A stretch of DNA of 5,975 nucleotides from the NCBI GenBank assembly GCA_020026035.1, contig JAHHRC010000080.1:1-5975 (forward strand), read 5' to 3'. Positions 1 to 5,379 of this stretch are shown piece by piece; within the stretch, counting starts at the first letter, position 1; the number at the start of each line of letters is the position of its first letter. A program made the position numbers and the translations under genes. This DNA comes from Erysipelotrichaceae bacterium. Its GTDB lineage: Bacteria > Bacillota_I > Bacilli_A > Erysipelotrichales > Erysipelotrichaceae. The notes beneath the pieces are model-generated. The model had not been told where the DNA came from. It ran no database searches and saw only the letters and a program-made list of their open reading frames with translations.

Positions 1-44
1 CTTGTGGCTTTCATCCCACACGCAAGCATGTGGGTTTTCGCCAC
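1..44 (-). CDS. Unidentified protein, N-terminus only (runs off left edge)
   Basis: A reading frame opens with GTG at 44-42 and stays open for 14 codons to the window edge, reading M-A-K-T-H-M-L-A-C-G-M-K-A-T. A good ribosome binding site, AAAGGAG (60-54), lies 9 bases before the GTG, and a TATAAT (66-61) lies just before that. I do not recognise the protein: 14 residues are too few, and they show no signal peptide or known motif. The gene follows the terminator after mraY, so it looks like a new transcription unit, not the continuation (murD, ftsW, murG) seen in many dcw clusters. The alternative is that this is non-coding DNA with a hairpin (CCCACA/TGTGGG). The ribosome binding site and spacing favour a real gene start, but only moderately. 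Confidence 0.42.
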   Translation of the reverse strand, partial: MAKTHMLACGMKAT

Positions 45-60
45 GATTTATAACTCCTTT

Positions 61-87
61 ATTATACCAAAAATCTCAAAATGTAAA
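61..87 (-). promoter_or_regulatory. Candidate promoter for the left-edge gene
   Basis: On the minus strand there is a perfect -10 box TATAAT (66-61) preceded by TGG, giving an extended -10 element. A possible -35 box TTTACA (87-82, 5 of 6 matches to consensus) lies only 15 bp upstream, which is short; the extended -10 could compensate. The predicted start of transcription, near 54, falls inside the AAAGGAG ribosome binding site. Either the real start lies a little earlier or the message has almost no leader. Confidence 0.4.
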
Positions 88-118
88 ACTGTAATTAAAA
101 AAACATGTGTACAACTAG

Positions 119-139
119 AAAAAGCGCCGTTAAGCGCTT
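119..139 (-). terminator. Intrinsic terminator of the mraZ-mraY operon
   Basis: Read on the minus strand, AAGCGC (139-134) and GCGCTT (127-122) form a perfect 6-bp GC-rich stem with a 6-base loop, followed by a T-tract (123-119). It begins five bases after the mraY stop codon. This marks mraY as the last gene of the operon in this genome. Confidence 0.8.
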
Positions 140-144
140 CAATC

Positions 145-1104
145 TTAGTGTAATCCAATCCACAACCCAAGCAATGCAAATGCAAGTTCCACTAAGAAGA
201 ACATATGCACCACTTGACGTTCATTCATACCCTTAATCACAAAGGCATAATGAATTGGTGTATAAGTAAATACACGTTTTCCACGAAGTTTCACAGATCC
301 TATTTGAATCATGACACACATCGTTTCTACCACAAAGATGCCACCGATTAGAATTAAGGCAATCTCTTTGTGCATAACCATCGCAAGAGCCGCAAGCATA
401 CCACCTAAGGCAAGTGAACCCGTATCCCCCATAAATACTTGGGCTGGTTTTTTATTGTAATGCAAATAGCCAAGTAAGCTACCAAGCATACTACAAATAA
501 AATACACAAGTTCAACACGGTTGTTCACATAGGCAATGATCAAGAATGGAACTAAGGCAATCCAAGTACATCCTGCTGCTAAACCATCCATGCCATCGGT
601 TAAGTTTACCGCATTGCTTGTTCCACTAAACATAATAAGAATCAATACAAAGTACCAAGCACCCATCATAACCGACGTATTTGCAAATGGTATTGCTAAA
701 CGAAAGTCACTATGACTTTGATACATGAAGTAAAATCCTGCCGCAACAATTAGCTGCATCACAAACTTCATTCTTGCACTTAATCCATCATTATTCTTTT
801 TAACTACAATTAAGTAATCATCCACAAAGCCAATCATGCCATAGGCAAAAAACGATGCCATAACAATCTTTGTGTCTACTTCATAATGGCCATTGCATAC
901 AAGTGACATCGTAAGAAGAGGTGCCACAATAAAGATGATTCCACCCATCGTAGGTGTTTTCGCCTTTTGTTTGTACTCTTCTAAACTATATTCCGATACT
1001 TGTTGGTTAAAGCTAATTTTCTTCAAGTAGCGAATTAAACTTGGTGTTGTAATCATGACCCCACAAAGCGCTACAAGAAAGCTTTCTAACATTTTAAAAT
1101 ACAT
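145..1104 (-). CDS. mraY: Phospho-N-acetylmuramoyl-pentapeptide-transferase MraY
   Basis: Integral membrane enzyme that transfers phospho-MurNAc-pentapeptide from UDP to undecaprenyl phosphate, giving lipid I on the inner face of the membrane. From the ATG at 1104 it is 319 residues, close to the usual length of about 320, and very hydrophobic with roughly ten membrane segments. Family motifs are PTMGG (51-55), the aspartate pair DDY (95-97), NLTDGMDG (167-174) and FMGDTGS (224-230). Oddly, the histidine motif normally written PIHHHFE reads PIHYAFV (283-289), so one of three histidines remains. The preceding PBP gene stops 19 bases upstream. An in-frame TTG at 1116 would add four residues, but it lacks a ribosome binding site, while GGGGGA lies before the ATG. 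A further ATG at 1092 is also possible. Family assignment is secure; the start is slightly uncertain. Confidence 0.95.
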   Translation of the reverse strand: MYFKMLESFLVALCGVMITTPSLIRYLKKISFNQQVSEYSLEEYKQKAKTPTMGGIIFIVAPLLTMSLVCNGHYEVDTKIVMASFFAYGMIGFVDDYLIVVKKNNDGLSARMKFVMQLIVAAGFYFMYQSHSDFRLAIPFANTSVMMGAWYFVLILIMFSGTSNAVNLTDGMDGLAAGCTWIALVPFLIIAYVNNRVELVYFICSMLGSLLGYLHYNKKPAQVFMGDTGSLALGGMLAALAMVMHKEIALILIGGIFVVETMCVMIQIGSVKLRGKRVFTYTPIHYAFVIKGMNERQVVHMFFLVELAFALLGLWIGLH

Positions 1105-1108
1105 AAAA

Positions 1109-1114
1109 TCCCCC
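1109..1114 (-). promoter_or_regulatory. Ribosome binding site of mraY
   Basis: GGGGGA (1114-1109 on the minus strand) sits four bases before the ATG at 1104. It favours this ATG over the TTG at 1116, which it overlaps, and over the ATG at 1092, which is 16 bases away. The spacing is short, so the call is moderate. Confidence 0.5.
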
Positions 1115-1123
1115 AATGTCTAT

Positions 1124-3301
1124 CTACTTAAATTCAACTTCAATGATTTCCCCTTTGTTTACAACGGTACCTGGAGGAATGCTTTGTTTTACAACAACAC
1201 CCTCACCAACCAGTTTGAATCCAAATTGGGTCGCATCCCACAGACCAGCCACGTCTTTTCGTGTCCAACCTGTAAGGTCCATCATTGTAAAATGATTGGT
1301 CTCACTCGTCAAGAACACCCGTTGGCCAGAAATCACTGGTGCATTTGCTTGTGGATACTGGTTAATGACCGTATCCCCAGAACCTAATACATACACTTTT
1401 GTTTGCATTGGGTCTAATTTTTCTTTTGCGTAGGAAATCGAATGGTTCACAAGAGATGGCATATCGTAACTTTCAATATGCATCGGTTGACTCGCCACAT
1501 CATCGACATTTTCTACTTCCTCACGTTCCGCAAAGCCCATTTTCATGGCTACTTTACGAAGCGTATTAATAATCGGTTCACTCTTCCAGTGGGCCGAAGG
1601 ATTGTATCCAGTTTCATAGGCATAATACACTAACACTTTCGGATCTTCGGCAGGCATTGCACTCATCACCGACGTAATTGTCGTACCCGATTGATACGAT
1701 CCATTAATCGCTACCTGAGTCGTACCGGTTTTCCCAATTAACTTACATTCCGGAATCTTATAGTGCCGTCCTGTACCATCATCGTCATTTAATACATGGT
1801 ACATAATCTTTTGTACATGCCGTGCGGTTTCTTCAGTAATTGGATTTCCCGTTACCTTGGTCTTTGCTTGATAAATAATCTTATCTTTGTCATAGGCATC
1901 GGTAATACGATCTACATAGTAAGGTCGTTTCATACTACCATCGCCAAAGATCGCTGAATATGCCTGTAACATCTGTAACATCGTTACGGTTGATCCCTGA
2001 CCATAACAAATCGCTAACTTATCCGCTGGCCATGTGAAGTTTAAAATACCCGTTTCTTCCAGCATTCCATCACTATTGACCGCTTTAAAATAGCCAAAGC
2101 GTTTTAAGTAATCTAAGTTGATGTCTGCTGTAATTAACTTATTTTGAATTTCTGCAGCGACCGTATTTGAGGAATACACCAATCCTTTGTCGTATGTAAT
2201 CATCCCAAAGTTACGACGACCGGCATTGTAAATGGTTCCCCATCCACCACTTTCCACACGAACTGGGTTGTTGTTGGCATCACTTGAGAAGTGGTAAGGA
2301 CCAGAATACACCATCGCATCCCCGTCATACACACCTTCATTGATTGCAGCTGCCCAGGTAATTCCTTTTAAAGTTGACCCTGGTTCATAAGGAATCTGTG
2401 CTCCATAGTTGTTGTAGTCCAAAATCACTTTGGTGTTTGGATCAAACGATGGATATTGACCCCAACCAAGAATCTTACCTGTTTCAATTTCCATCACGGC
2501 TCCCCAAATACGGGATTCTCCAAAGGTATCAACCGTCATCCGGAAGGACTCTTCTAATGCCTGTTGGATGTCTTGGTCTAAGGTTAGATGGACATCGTTT
2601 CCGTTAATGGCGGATTGAATTTCTTCTTTCATCCCTGGAAGCACATAACCACGACGGTCTACTTGGGCCATTACTTTTCCATCTTGGCCGCGTAAATACG
2701 AGTCTAAGTATAACTCAGCTCCCATTTGACCGATCGTGGTTCCATTTTCATCAGATTGTGCAAATCCAACTAAGTTACTCGCAAAGGTACCCATTGGATA
2801 CACTCGCTGAATGGACTCCGTAAAGCCAATTCCTGGTAACTTTAAGCGTTCGATTTCTTCTTTTTTACTTTGCGAAATATTACGACCCGAAAGCCCAAGC
2901 TCTACCTGGTATACACCTTTTTTCGACAAACTTTCTAAGCAATCTTCATATTCCATTCCAAGAATACGAGACAAATGCTTCGCTGTTCCTTCTTTGTCTT
3001 TGACAAAGGCCGGTGTTTTTCCATCGGATTCGTAGCGATTCTCATCGAGAATACAGAAAATGTTATACGTAAAGTTATCTTCCGCAATGACATTTCCAGA
3101 ACGATCTAAGATCTTTCCGCGCGTTGCTTTGATGTCTTCATTTCGAATATAGTTTGAATCAATATAATCGTTAATATCACTTGAAGACCGAAAATGTCGA
3201 TGCAAAACAGAAACGAAAAATACATTTGAGGCAATAAGCGTCATGGCTATTAAAGTAAAAACACCAAGCTTTTGGACCGCATTGCGTTTGCGGTTTCTCA
3301 T
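1124..3301 (-). CDS. ftsI: PASTA-domain class B penicillin-binding protein (septal transpeptidase, PBP2B/PBP2X class)
   Basis: Peptidoglycan D,D-transpeptidase that cross-links septal wall and is a target of beta-lactams. The 725 residues read in order: a basic cytoplasmic tail; one membrane anchor (about 11-33); the class B pedestal domain opening with RGKILDRSGN (61-70); and the transpeptidase domain (about 260-590). Active-site motifs are intact: STLK with nucleophile S309 and K312, SSN (377-379) and KTGT (524-527). Two C-terminal PASTA domains follow (about 613-668 and 670-725), the second carrying DLTGWTRKDV and the KQSIPPGT turn. Length and layout match B. subtilis PBP2B and streptococcal PBP2X. 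The gene starts two bases after the ftsL stop. Its ribosome binding site GAGGGTG (3315-3309) lies inside the end of ftsL, suggesting coupled translation. The position rsmH-ftsL-PBP-mraY is the one PBP2X holds in streptococci. No spoVD or murE lies between it and mraY. Naming varies (pbpB, pbpX, ftsI); the division role is inferred from family and context. Confidence 0.95.
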   Translation of the reverse strand: MRNRKRNAVQKLGVFTLIAMTLIASNVFFVSVLHRHFRSSSDINDYIDSNYIRNEDIKATRGKILDRSGNVIAEDNFTYNIFCILDENRYESDGKTPAFVKDKEGTAKHLSRILGMEYEDCLESLSKKGVYQVELGLSGRNISQSKKEEIERLKLPGIGFTESIQRVYPMGTFASNLVGFAQSDENGTTIGQMGAELYLDSYLRGQDGKVMAQVDRRGYVLPGMKEEIQSAINGNDVHLTLDQDIQQALEESFRMTVDTFGESRIWGAVMEIETGKILGWGQYPSFDPNTKVILDYNNYGAQIPYEPGSTLKGITWAAAINEGVYDGDAMVYSGPYHFSSDANNNPVRVESGGWGTIYNAGRRNFGMITYDKGLVYSSNTVAAEIQNKLITADINLDYLKRFGYFKAVNSDGMLEETGILNFTWPADKLAICYGQGSTVTMLQMLQAYSAIFGDGSMKRPYYVDRITDAYDKDKIIYQAKTKVTGNPITEETARHVQKIMYHVLNDDDGTGRHYKIPECKLIGKTGTTQVAINGSYQSGTTITSVMSAMPAEDPKVLVYYAYETGYNPSAHWKSEPIINTLRKVAMKMGFAEREEVENVDDVASQPMHIESYDMPSLVNHSISYAKEKLDPMQTKVYVLGSGDTVINQYPQANAPVISGQRVFLTSETNHFTMMDLTGWTRKDVAGLWDATQFGFKLVGEGVVVKQSIPPGTVVNKGEIIEVEFK

Positions 3302-3303
3302 AC

Positions 3304-3618
3304 TTATTCACCCTCAATCGTTGTTTTCTTAATTGTAATAATGTTGTCTTGATCTAAGTTCAAGCCATCTTCAGCCGCAATTCCTGCAACCCTTTCTTTT
3401 GTGTTAAGGGTATTTACTTCAACGGATACAGCATCGTTTTCCATTTGGATTTGATGAATTTGACGTTCAACATCCTGAATTTGTTTCGAATAGGAATTCC
3501 CTACTTCACCAAGATATGCGGAAAAACATAAGCCAATGCAAATGAACGGTAATGTTATAGCTGGAATCGCTTCATAACGGAATCTTCTTGCTGGTTTCTT
3601 TTTTGTTTTCTTTTTCAT
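3304..3618 (-). CDS. ftsL: Cell division protein FtsL (FtsL/DivIC family)
   Basis: Small bitopic membrane protein of the divisome, which in Firmicutes works with DivIB and DivIC to position and activate septal wall synthesis. The 104 residues show the family layout: a very basic cytoplasmic tail (KKKTKKKPARRFR, 2-14), one membrane segment (about 18-37), then an extracytoplasmic helix with heptad-like spacing (about 41-72) that should form a coiled coil. A short C-terminal region (about 75-100, RVAGIAAEDGLNL) matches the conserved end of FtsL/DivIC proteins. Sequence conservation in this family is weak, so the call rests on topology, size and position between rsmH and the PBP gene. Its ATG overlaps the rsmH stop codon in ATGA, a four-base overlap typical of coupled translation, with GAAGG (3630-3626) as ribosome binding site seven bases upstream. 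Confidence 0.88.
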   Translation of the reverse strand: MKKKTKKKPARRFRYEAIPAITLPFICIGLCFSAYLGEVGNSYSKQIQDVERQIHQIQMENDAVSVEVNTLNTKERVAGIAAEDGLNLDQDNIITIKKTTIEGE

Positions 3619-4556
3619 TGTGTTACCTTCACCCTTTCAATACCTCTTAACTTTGCACTATGAGAACGACGGTTCTCATTCATTTCTTCATCGGTTGCGA
3701 TTATCGCTTTGCGGTTTACTAAGACATAATCCGCTTGTTGTAAATCTTCTTGTTTGATTGGTAGTTTTGGATCAATGTATGGACTTGATGACAATTCTTT
3801 AAAGTATTGTTTGACCATACGATCTTCTAACGATTGGAAGGTAATAATGGCACATCTTCCACCTTCGTTTAACAAACTACACGCATCCACTAATCCTTCT
3901 TTTAAGGAATCTAATTCGTGGTTTACTTCAATCCGTAAGGCTTGGAACGTCTTCTTGGCTGGATGCCCTTTTTTACTCAAGATTTTGTCAGGTAATGAGG
4001 ATTTAATGACATCCACCAACTCAAACGTTGTTTCGATTGGAGCGATTGCTCGTTGTTTCTCAATGTTTCGAACAATCCGCTTCGCATTTTTTTCTTCCCC
4101 ATATTCAAGTAAGACACGAACTAATTGTTCAAAGGAATATTCATTTACGACTTCATATGCCGACAATGGTTGACTCTGGTCCATTCGCATATCGAGTCTT
4201 GCATCAAAGCGATAGGAGAACCCACGGCTTGGATCGTCGAACTGTGGAGAGGATACTCCTAAGTCCATCATGACCCCATCGACATGTGTCACTCCTAGCT
4301 TTAACAATTCTTCTTTCATCGTGGAATAATCGCCATGAATCATTGTTACTTTATCTAAGTAACCTTCTAGATTCTTGCTTGATTCACGAATCGCTGTTTC
4401 ATCTTTATCAAAGGCATACAAATGCCCAGTTGTAAGTTTGGATAGTAATAATCTTGAATGTCCACCTCGACCAAGGGTTCCATCGACGTAAATGCCATCC
4501 GGTTTAATATTCAGAAGATCAACTGTTTCTTCTAATAATACGCTCTTATGCTCCAT
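3615..4556 (-). CDS. rsmH: 16S rRNA (cytosine(1402)-N(4))-methyltransferase RsmH (MraW)
   Basis: S-adenosylmethionine-dependent enzyme that N4-methylates C1402 in the decoding centre of 16S rRNA. The 313 residues match the usual length. Signatures are the start HKSVLLEETVDLL (3-15), the SAM-binding loop DGTLGRGGHS (25-34), FDKDE (49-53) at the end of the second strand, MDLGVSSPQFD (97-107) with the following SRGFSYR stretch, HPAKKTFQALRIEVNHEL (198-215), and the tail RSHSAKLRGIERV (297-309). The motif usually written ITFHSLEDR reads ITFQSLEDR (238-246), with Q241 in place of histidine; the codon is CAA and the frame is intact around it. The gene overlaps the end of mraZ by 11 bases and the start of ftsL by four, so all three are probably translated in a coupled way. 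A GGAG (4570-4567) ten bases upstream serves as ribosome binding site inside mraZ. Confidence 0.96.
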   Translation of the reverse strand: MEHKSVLLEETVDLLNIKPDGIYVDGTLGRGGHSRLLLSKLTTGHLYAFDKDETAIRESSKNLEGYLDKVTMIHGDYSTMKEELLKLGVTHVDGVMMDLGVSSPQFDDPSRGFSYRFDARLDMRMDQSQPLSAYEVVNEYSFEQLVRVLLEYGEEKNAKRIVRNIEKQRAIAPIETTFELVDVIKSSLPDKILSKKGHPAKKTFQALRIEVNHELDSLKEGLVDACSLLNEGGRCAIITFQSLEDRMVKQYFKELSSSPYIDPKLPIKQEDLQQADYVLVNRKAIIATDEEMNENRRSHSAKLRGIERVKVTQ

Positions 4557-4986
4557 GTTCTAATAACTCCGTTAATGCTTCTGCGGCATCCTCAAAGGAT
4601 TCATTGGCTTCTAAGTCATATGCTTCCCATTGATCTTCTGCCCATATCTCGAGATGATCATCCGCCCCGATGACGACGCATTTCTTTTCTATTCCACTGA
4701 TTTCAAGTAAGTTCTTAGGAAGTGGGAATCTACCTTGGTTGTCTAAGTTGCATTCGCTTGCTTTCGACATCAAATGACGCTTGTACTGACGTACGGCTTT
4801 TTTTGTGTAAGGAAGTTGTTTTAATTGTTCGCAAATCAATTCCCATTGATTCAATGTGTACACATACAAACAACCATCAAGTCCTTTGGTAACGACAAAA
4901 GTCTCACCTAGTTCATCACGAAAGCGAGACGGAATAATCAATCTGTTTTTTGAATCCAGGCTATGCCTGTATTCGCCCATGAACAT
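4546..4986 (-). CDS. mraZ: Transcriptional regulator MraZ
   Basis: DNA-binding protein of the SpoVT/AbrB-like fold that forms ring-shaped oligomers and controls its own dcw operon. It represses in E. coli and has been reported as an activator in Mycoplasma. The 146 residues contain the two tandem MraZ domains, each with its DxxxR signature: DSKNR (11-15) followed by LIIPSRFR, and DNQGR (82-86) followed by FPLPKNL. The start at MFMGEYRHSLD matches the family. An in-frame GTG at 5001 would add five residues, but those bases form the GGGGGAG ribosome binding site of the ATG at 4986. The upstream DNA holds six GTGG boxes that this protein should bind. It is the first gene of the operon and overlaps rsmH by 11 bases. 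Confidence 0.96.
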   Translation of the reverse strand: MFMGEYRHSLDSKNRLIIPSRFRDELGETFVVTKGLDGCLYVYTLNQWELICEQLKQLPYTKKAVRQYKRHLMSKASECNLDNQGRFPLPKNLLEISGIEKKCVVIGADDHLEIWAEDQWEAYDLEANESFEDAAEALTELLEHGA

Positions 4987-4992
4987 AATCGA

Positions 4993-4999
4993 CTCCCCC
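4993..4999 (-). promoter_or_regulatory. Ribosome binding site of mraZ
   Basis: GGGGGAG (4999-4993 on the minus strand) lies six bases before the ATG at 4986 and decides that start against the upstream GTG at 5001. It overlaps the last MraZ box (AAAGTGGGGG), so bases are shared by operator and ribosome binding site. Confidence 0.75.
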
Positions 5000-5054
5000 A
5001 CTTTCTACCACTTTGCGCCACTTTCTACCACCATTCTACCACACAGACCACTTT
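4995..5054 (-). promoter_or_regulatory. MraZ operator: six GTGG boxes at about 10-bp spacing
   Basis: Read on the minus strand, GTGG occurs at 5051-5048, 5042-5039, 5031-5028, 5021-5018, 5011-5008 and 5001-4998, with steps of 9, 11, 10, 10 and 10 bp. The ten-base units are AAAGTGGTCT, TGTGTGGTAG, ATGGTGGTAG, AAAGTGGCGC, AAAGTGGTAG and AAAGTGGGGG; four of six carry the full AAAGTGG. MraZ proteins are known to bind short G-rich direct repeats, one per helical turn, directly upstream of mraZ (TGGGN with 5-base spacers in E. coli; AAAGTG-type boxes in Mollicutes, as I recall). The location, period and adjacent mraZ gene make the assignment strong. The first two boxes fall between the candidate -35 and -10 and the rest at or after the transcription start, which suggests repression. 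Confidence 0.85.
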
Positions 5055-5060
5055 TTTCAA
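5033..5060 (-). promoter_or_regulatory. Candidate promoter of the mraZ operon
   Basis: On the minus strand TTGAAA (5060-5055, 5 of 6) and TAGAAT (5038-5033, 5 of 6) are 16 bp apart, and TGG directly before the -10 makes an extended -10. Transcription would start near 5026, giving a leader of about 40 bases. The second MraZ box shares bases with the TGG of the extended -10. An alternative -35 TTGACG (5098-5093) has no well-spaced -10, so this site is preferred. Confidence 0.55.
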
Positions 5061-5072
5061 GTTGAAATATAC

Positions 5073-5095
5073 AAAAAGACGCATCATTATGCGTC
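5073..5095 (-). terminator. Second terminator-like hairpin upstream of mraZ
   Basis: On the minus strand GACGCAT (5095-5089) and ATGCGTC (5084-5078) form a perfect 7-bp stem with a 4-base loop, followed by five Ts (5077-5073). It lies downstream of the main rpmF terminator and 12 bases upstream of the candidate mraZ -35 box. It looks like a back-up terminator that stops residual read-through into the dcw operon. Confidence 0.6.
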
Positions 5096-5123
5096 AATTA
5101 CGGTGTGAACATTTGCTATAAAT

Positions 5124-5157
5124 AATAAAAAAAGACCTGACACAATTGCCAAGTCTT
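5124..5157 (-). terminator. Intrinsic terminator after rpmF
   Basis: On the minus strand AAGACTTGGCA (5157-5147) pairs along all 11 positions, two of them G-U, with TGTCAGGTCTT (5142-5132) around a 4-base loop. A T-rich tract (5133-5124) follows. It starts 26 bases after the rpmF stop codon and separates the DUF177-rpmF unit from the mraZ operon. Confidence 0.88.
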
Positions 5158-5183
5158 CCTTTTATTGGTTTTCTAATTGAAGC

Positions 5184-5363
5184 TTATTCTTCGTTAGACA
5201 ACGCCATCTCTTTGCCTGTTGATCCACATTCTGGACAAGCGTGGTGTGGTTGCTTAACGCTTCCACATAGTGGGCACTTTACAAGAGTAGGTGCATTTAA
5301 TTTATAATGAGTTCTTCTCTTGTTTTTTCTTGTCTTGGATCCTCTTCTTTGTTGTACTGCCAT
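5184..5363 (-). CDS. rpmF: 50S ribosomal protein L32 (bL32)
   Basis: Small zinc-binding protein of the large ribosomal subunit. From the ATG at 5363 it is 59 residues, the normal size. It has the basic N-terminal extension (MAVQQRRGSKTRKNKRRTHY) and the zinc ribbon CPLC (30-33) and CPEC (43-46), so all four cysteines are present and this is the zinc-containing form. The usual opening MAVP is MAVQ here. A longer frame exists upstream, but the ATG at 5363 has a perfect ribosome binding site and fits the family start. The gene is 16 bases after the DUF177 gene, a pairing conserved across many bacteria, and is followed by a strong terminator. Confidence 0.97.
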   Translation of the reverse strand: MAVQQRRGSKTRKNKRRTHYKLNAPTLVKCPLCGSVKQPHHACPECGSTGKEMALSNEE

Positions 5364-5370
5364 CTGCTGA

Positions 5371-5378
5371 CACCTCCT
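5371..5378 (-). promoter_or_regulatory. Ribosome binding site of rpmF
   Basis: AGGAGGTG (5378-5371 on the minus strand) is a near-perfect Shine-Dalgarno sequence seven bases before the ATG at 5363. It fixes the start of rpmF there and excludes a longer frame reaching to 5414, which would overlap the DUF177 gene. It fills most of the 16-base gap between the two genes. Confidence 0.9.
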
Positions 5379-5379
5379 A

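Noticed and set aside
15..38. Plus-strand intrinsic terminator (CCCACA/TGTGGG followed by TTTT)
   Set aside because: The stem is only 6 bp with an 8-base loop and four Ts, no plus-strand gene precedes it in the window, and the minus-strand start signals explain the region better.
1055..1387. 110-codon plus-strand frame spanning the mraY start and the end of the PBP gene, with several Cys and His residues
   Set aside because: The Cys/His pattern (CPTCKVHHC) looks like a metal site, but the frame is antisense to PASTA-domain coding sequence and has no supported start or conserved family.
3754..4173. 139-codon open frame on the plus strand, antisense to rsmH
   Set aside because: It lies wholly inside the well-supported rsmH gene, has no recognisable protein features, and is explained by the codon use of the opposite strand.
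4987..5001. Five-residue longer MraZ starting at GTG 5001
   Set aside because: These bases form the ribosome binding site of the ATG at 4986 and the last MraZ box, and the family begins at MFMGEY.
4998..5051. The 10-bp repeats as a CRISPR-like array or simple tandem repeat
   Set aside because: The units are too short and partly degenerate for CRISPR, and their position directly before mraZ fits the known MraZ operator.
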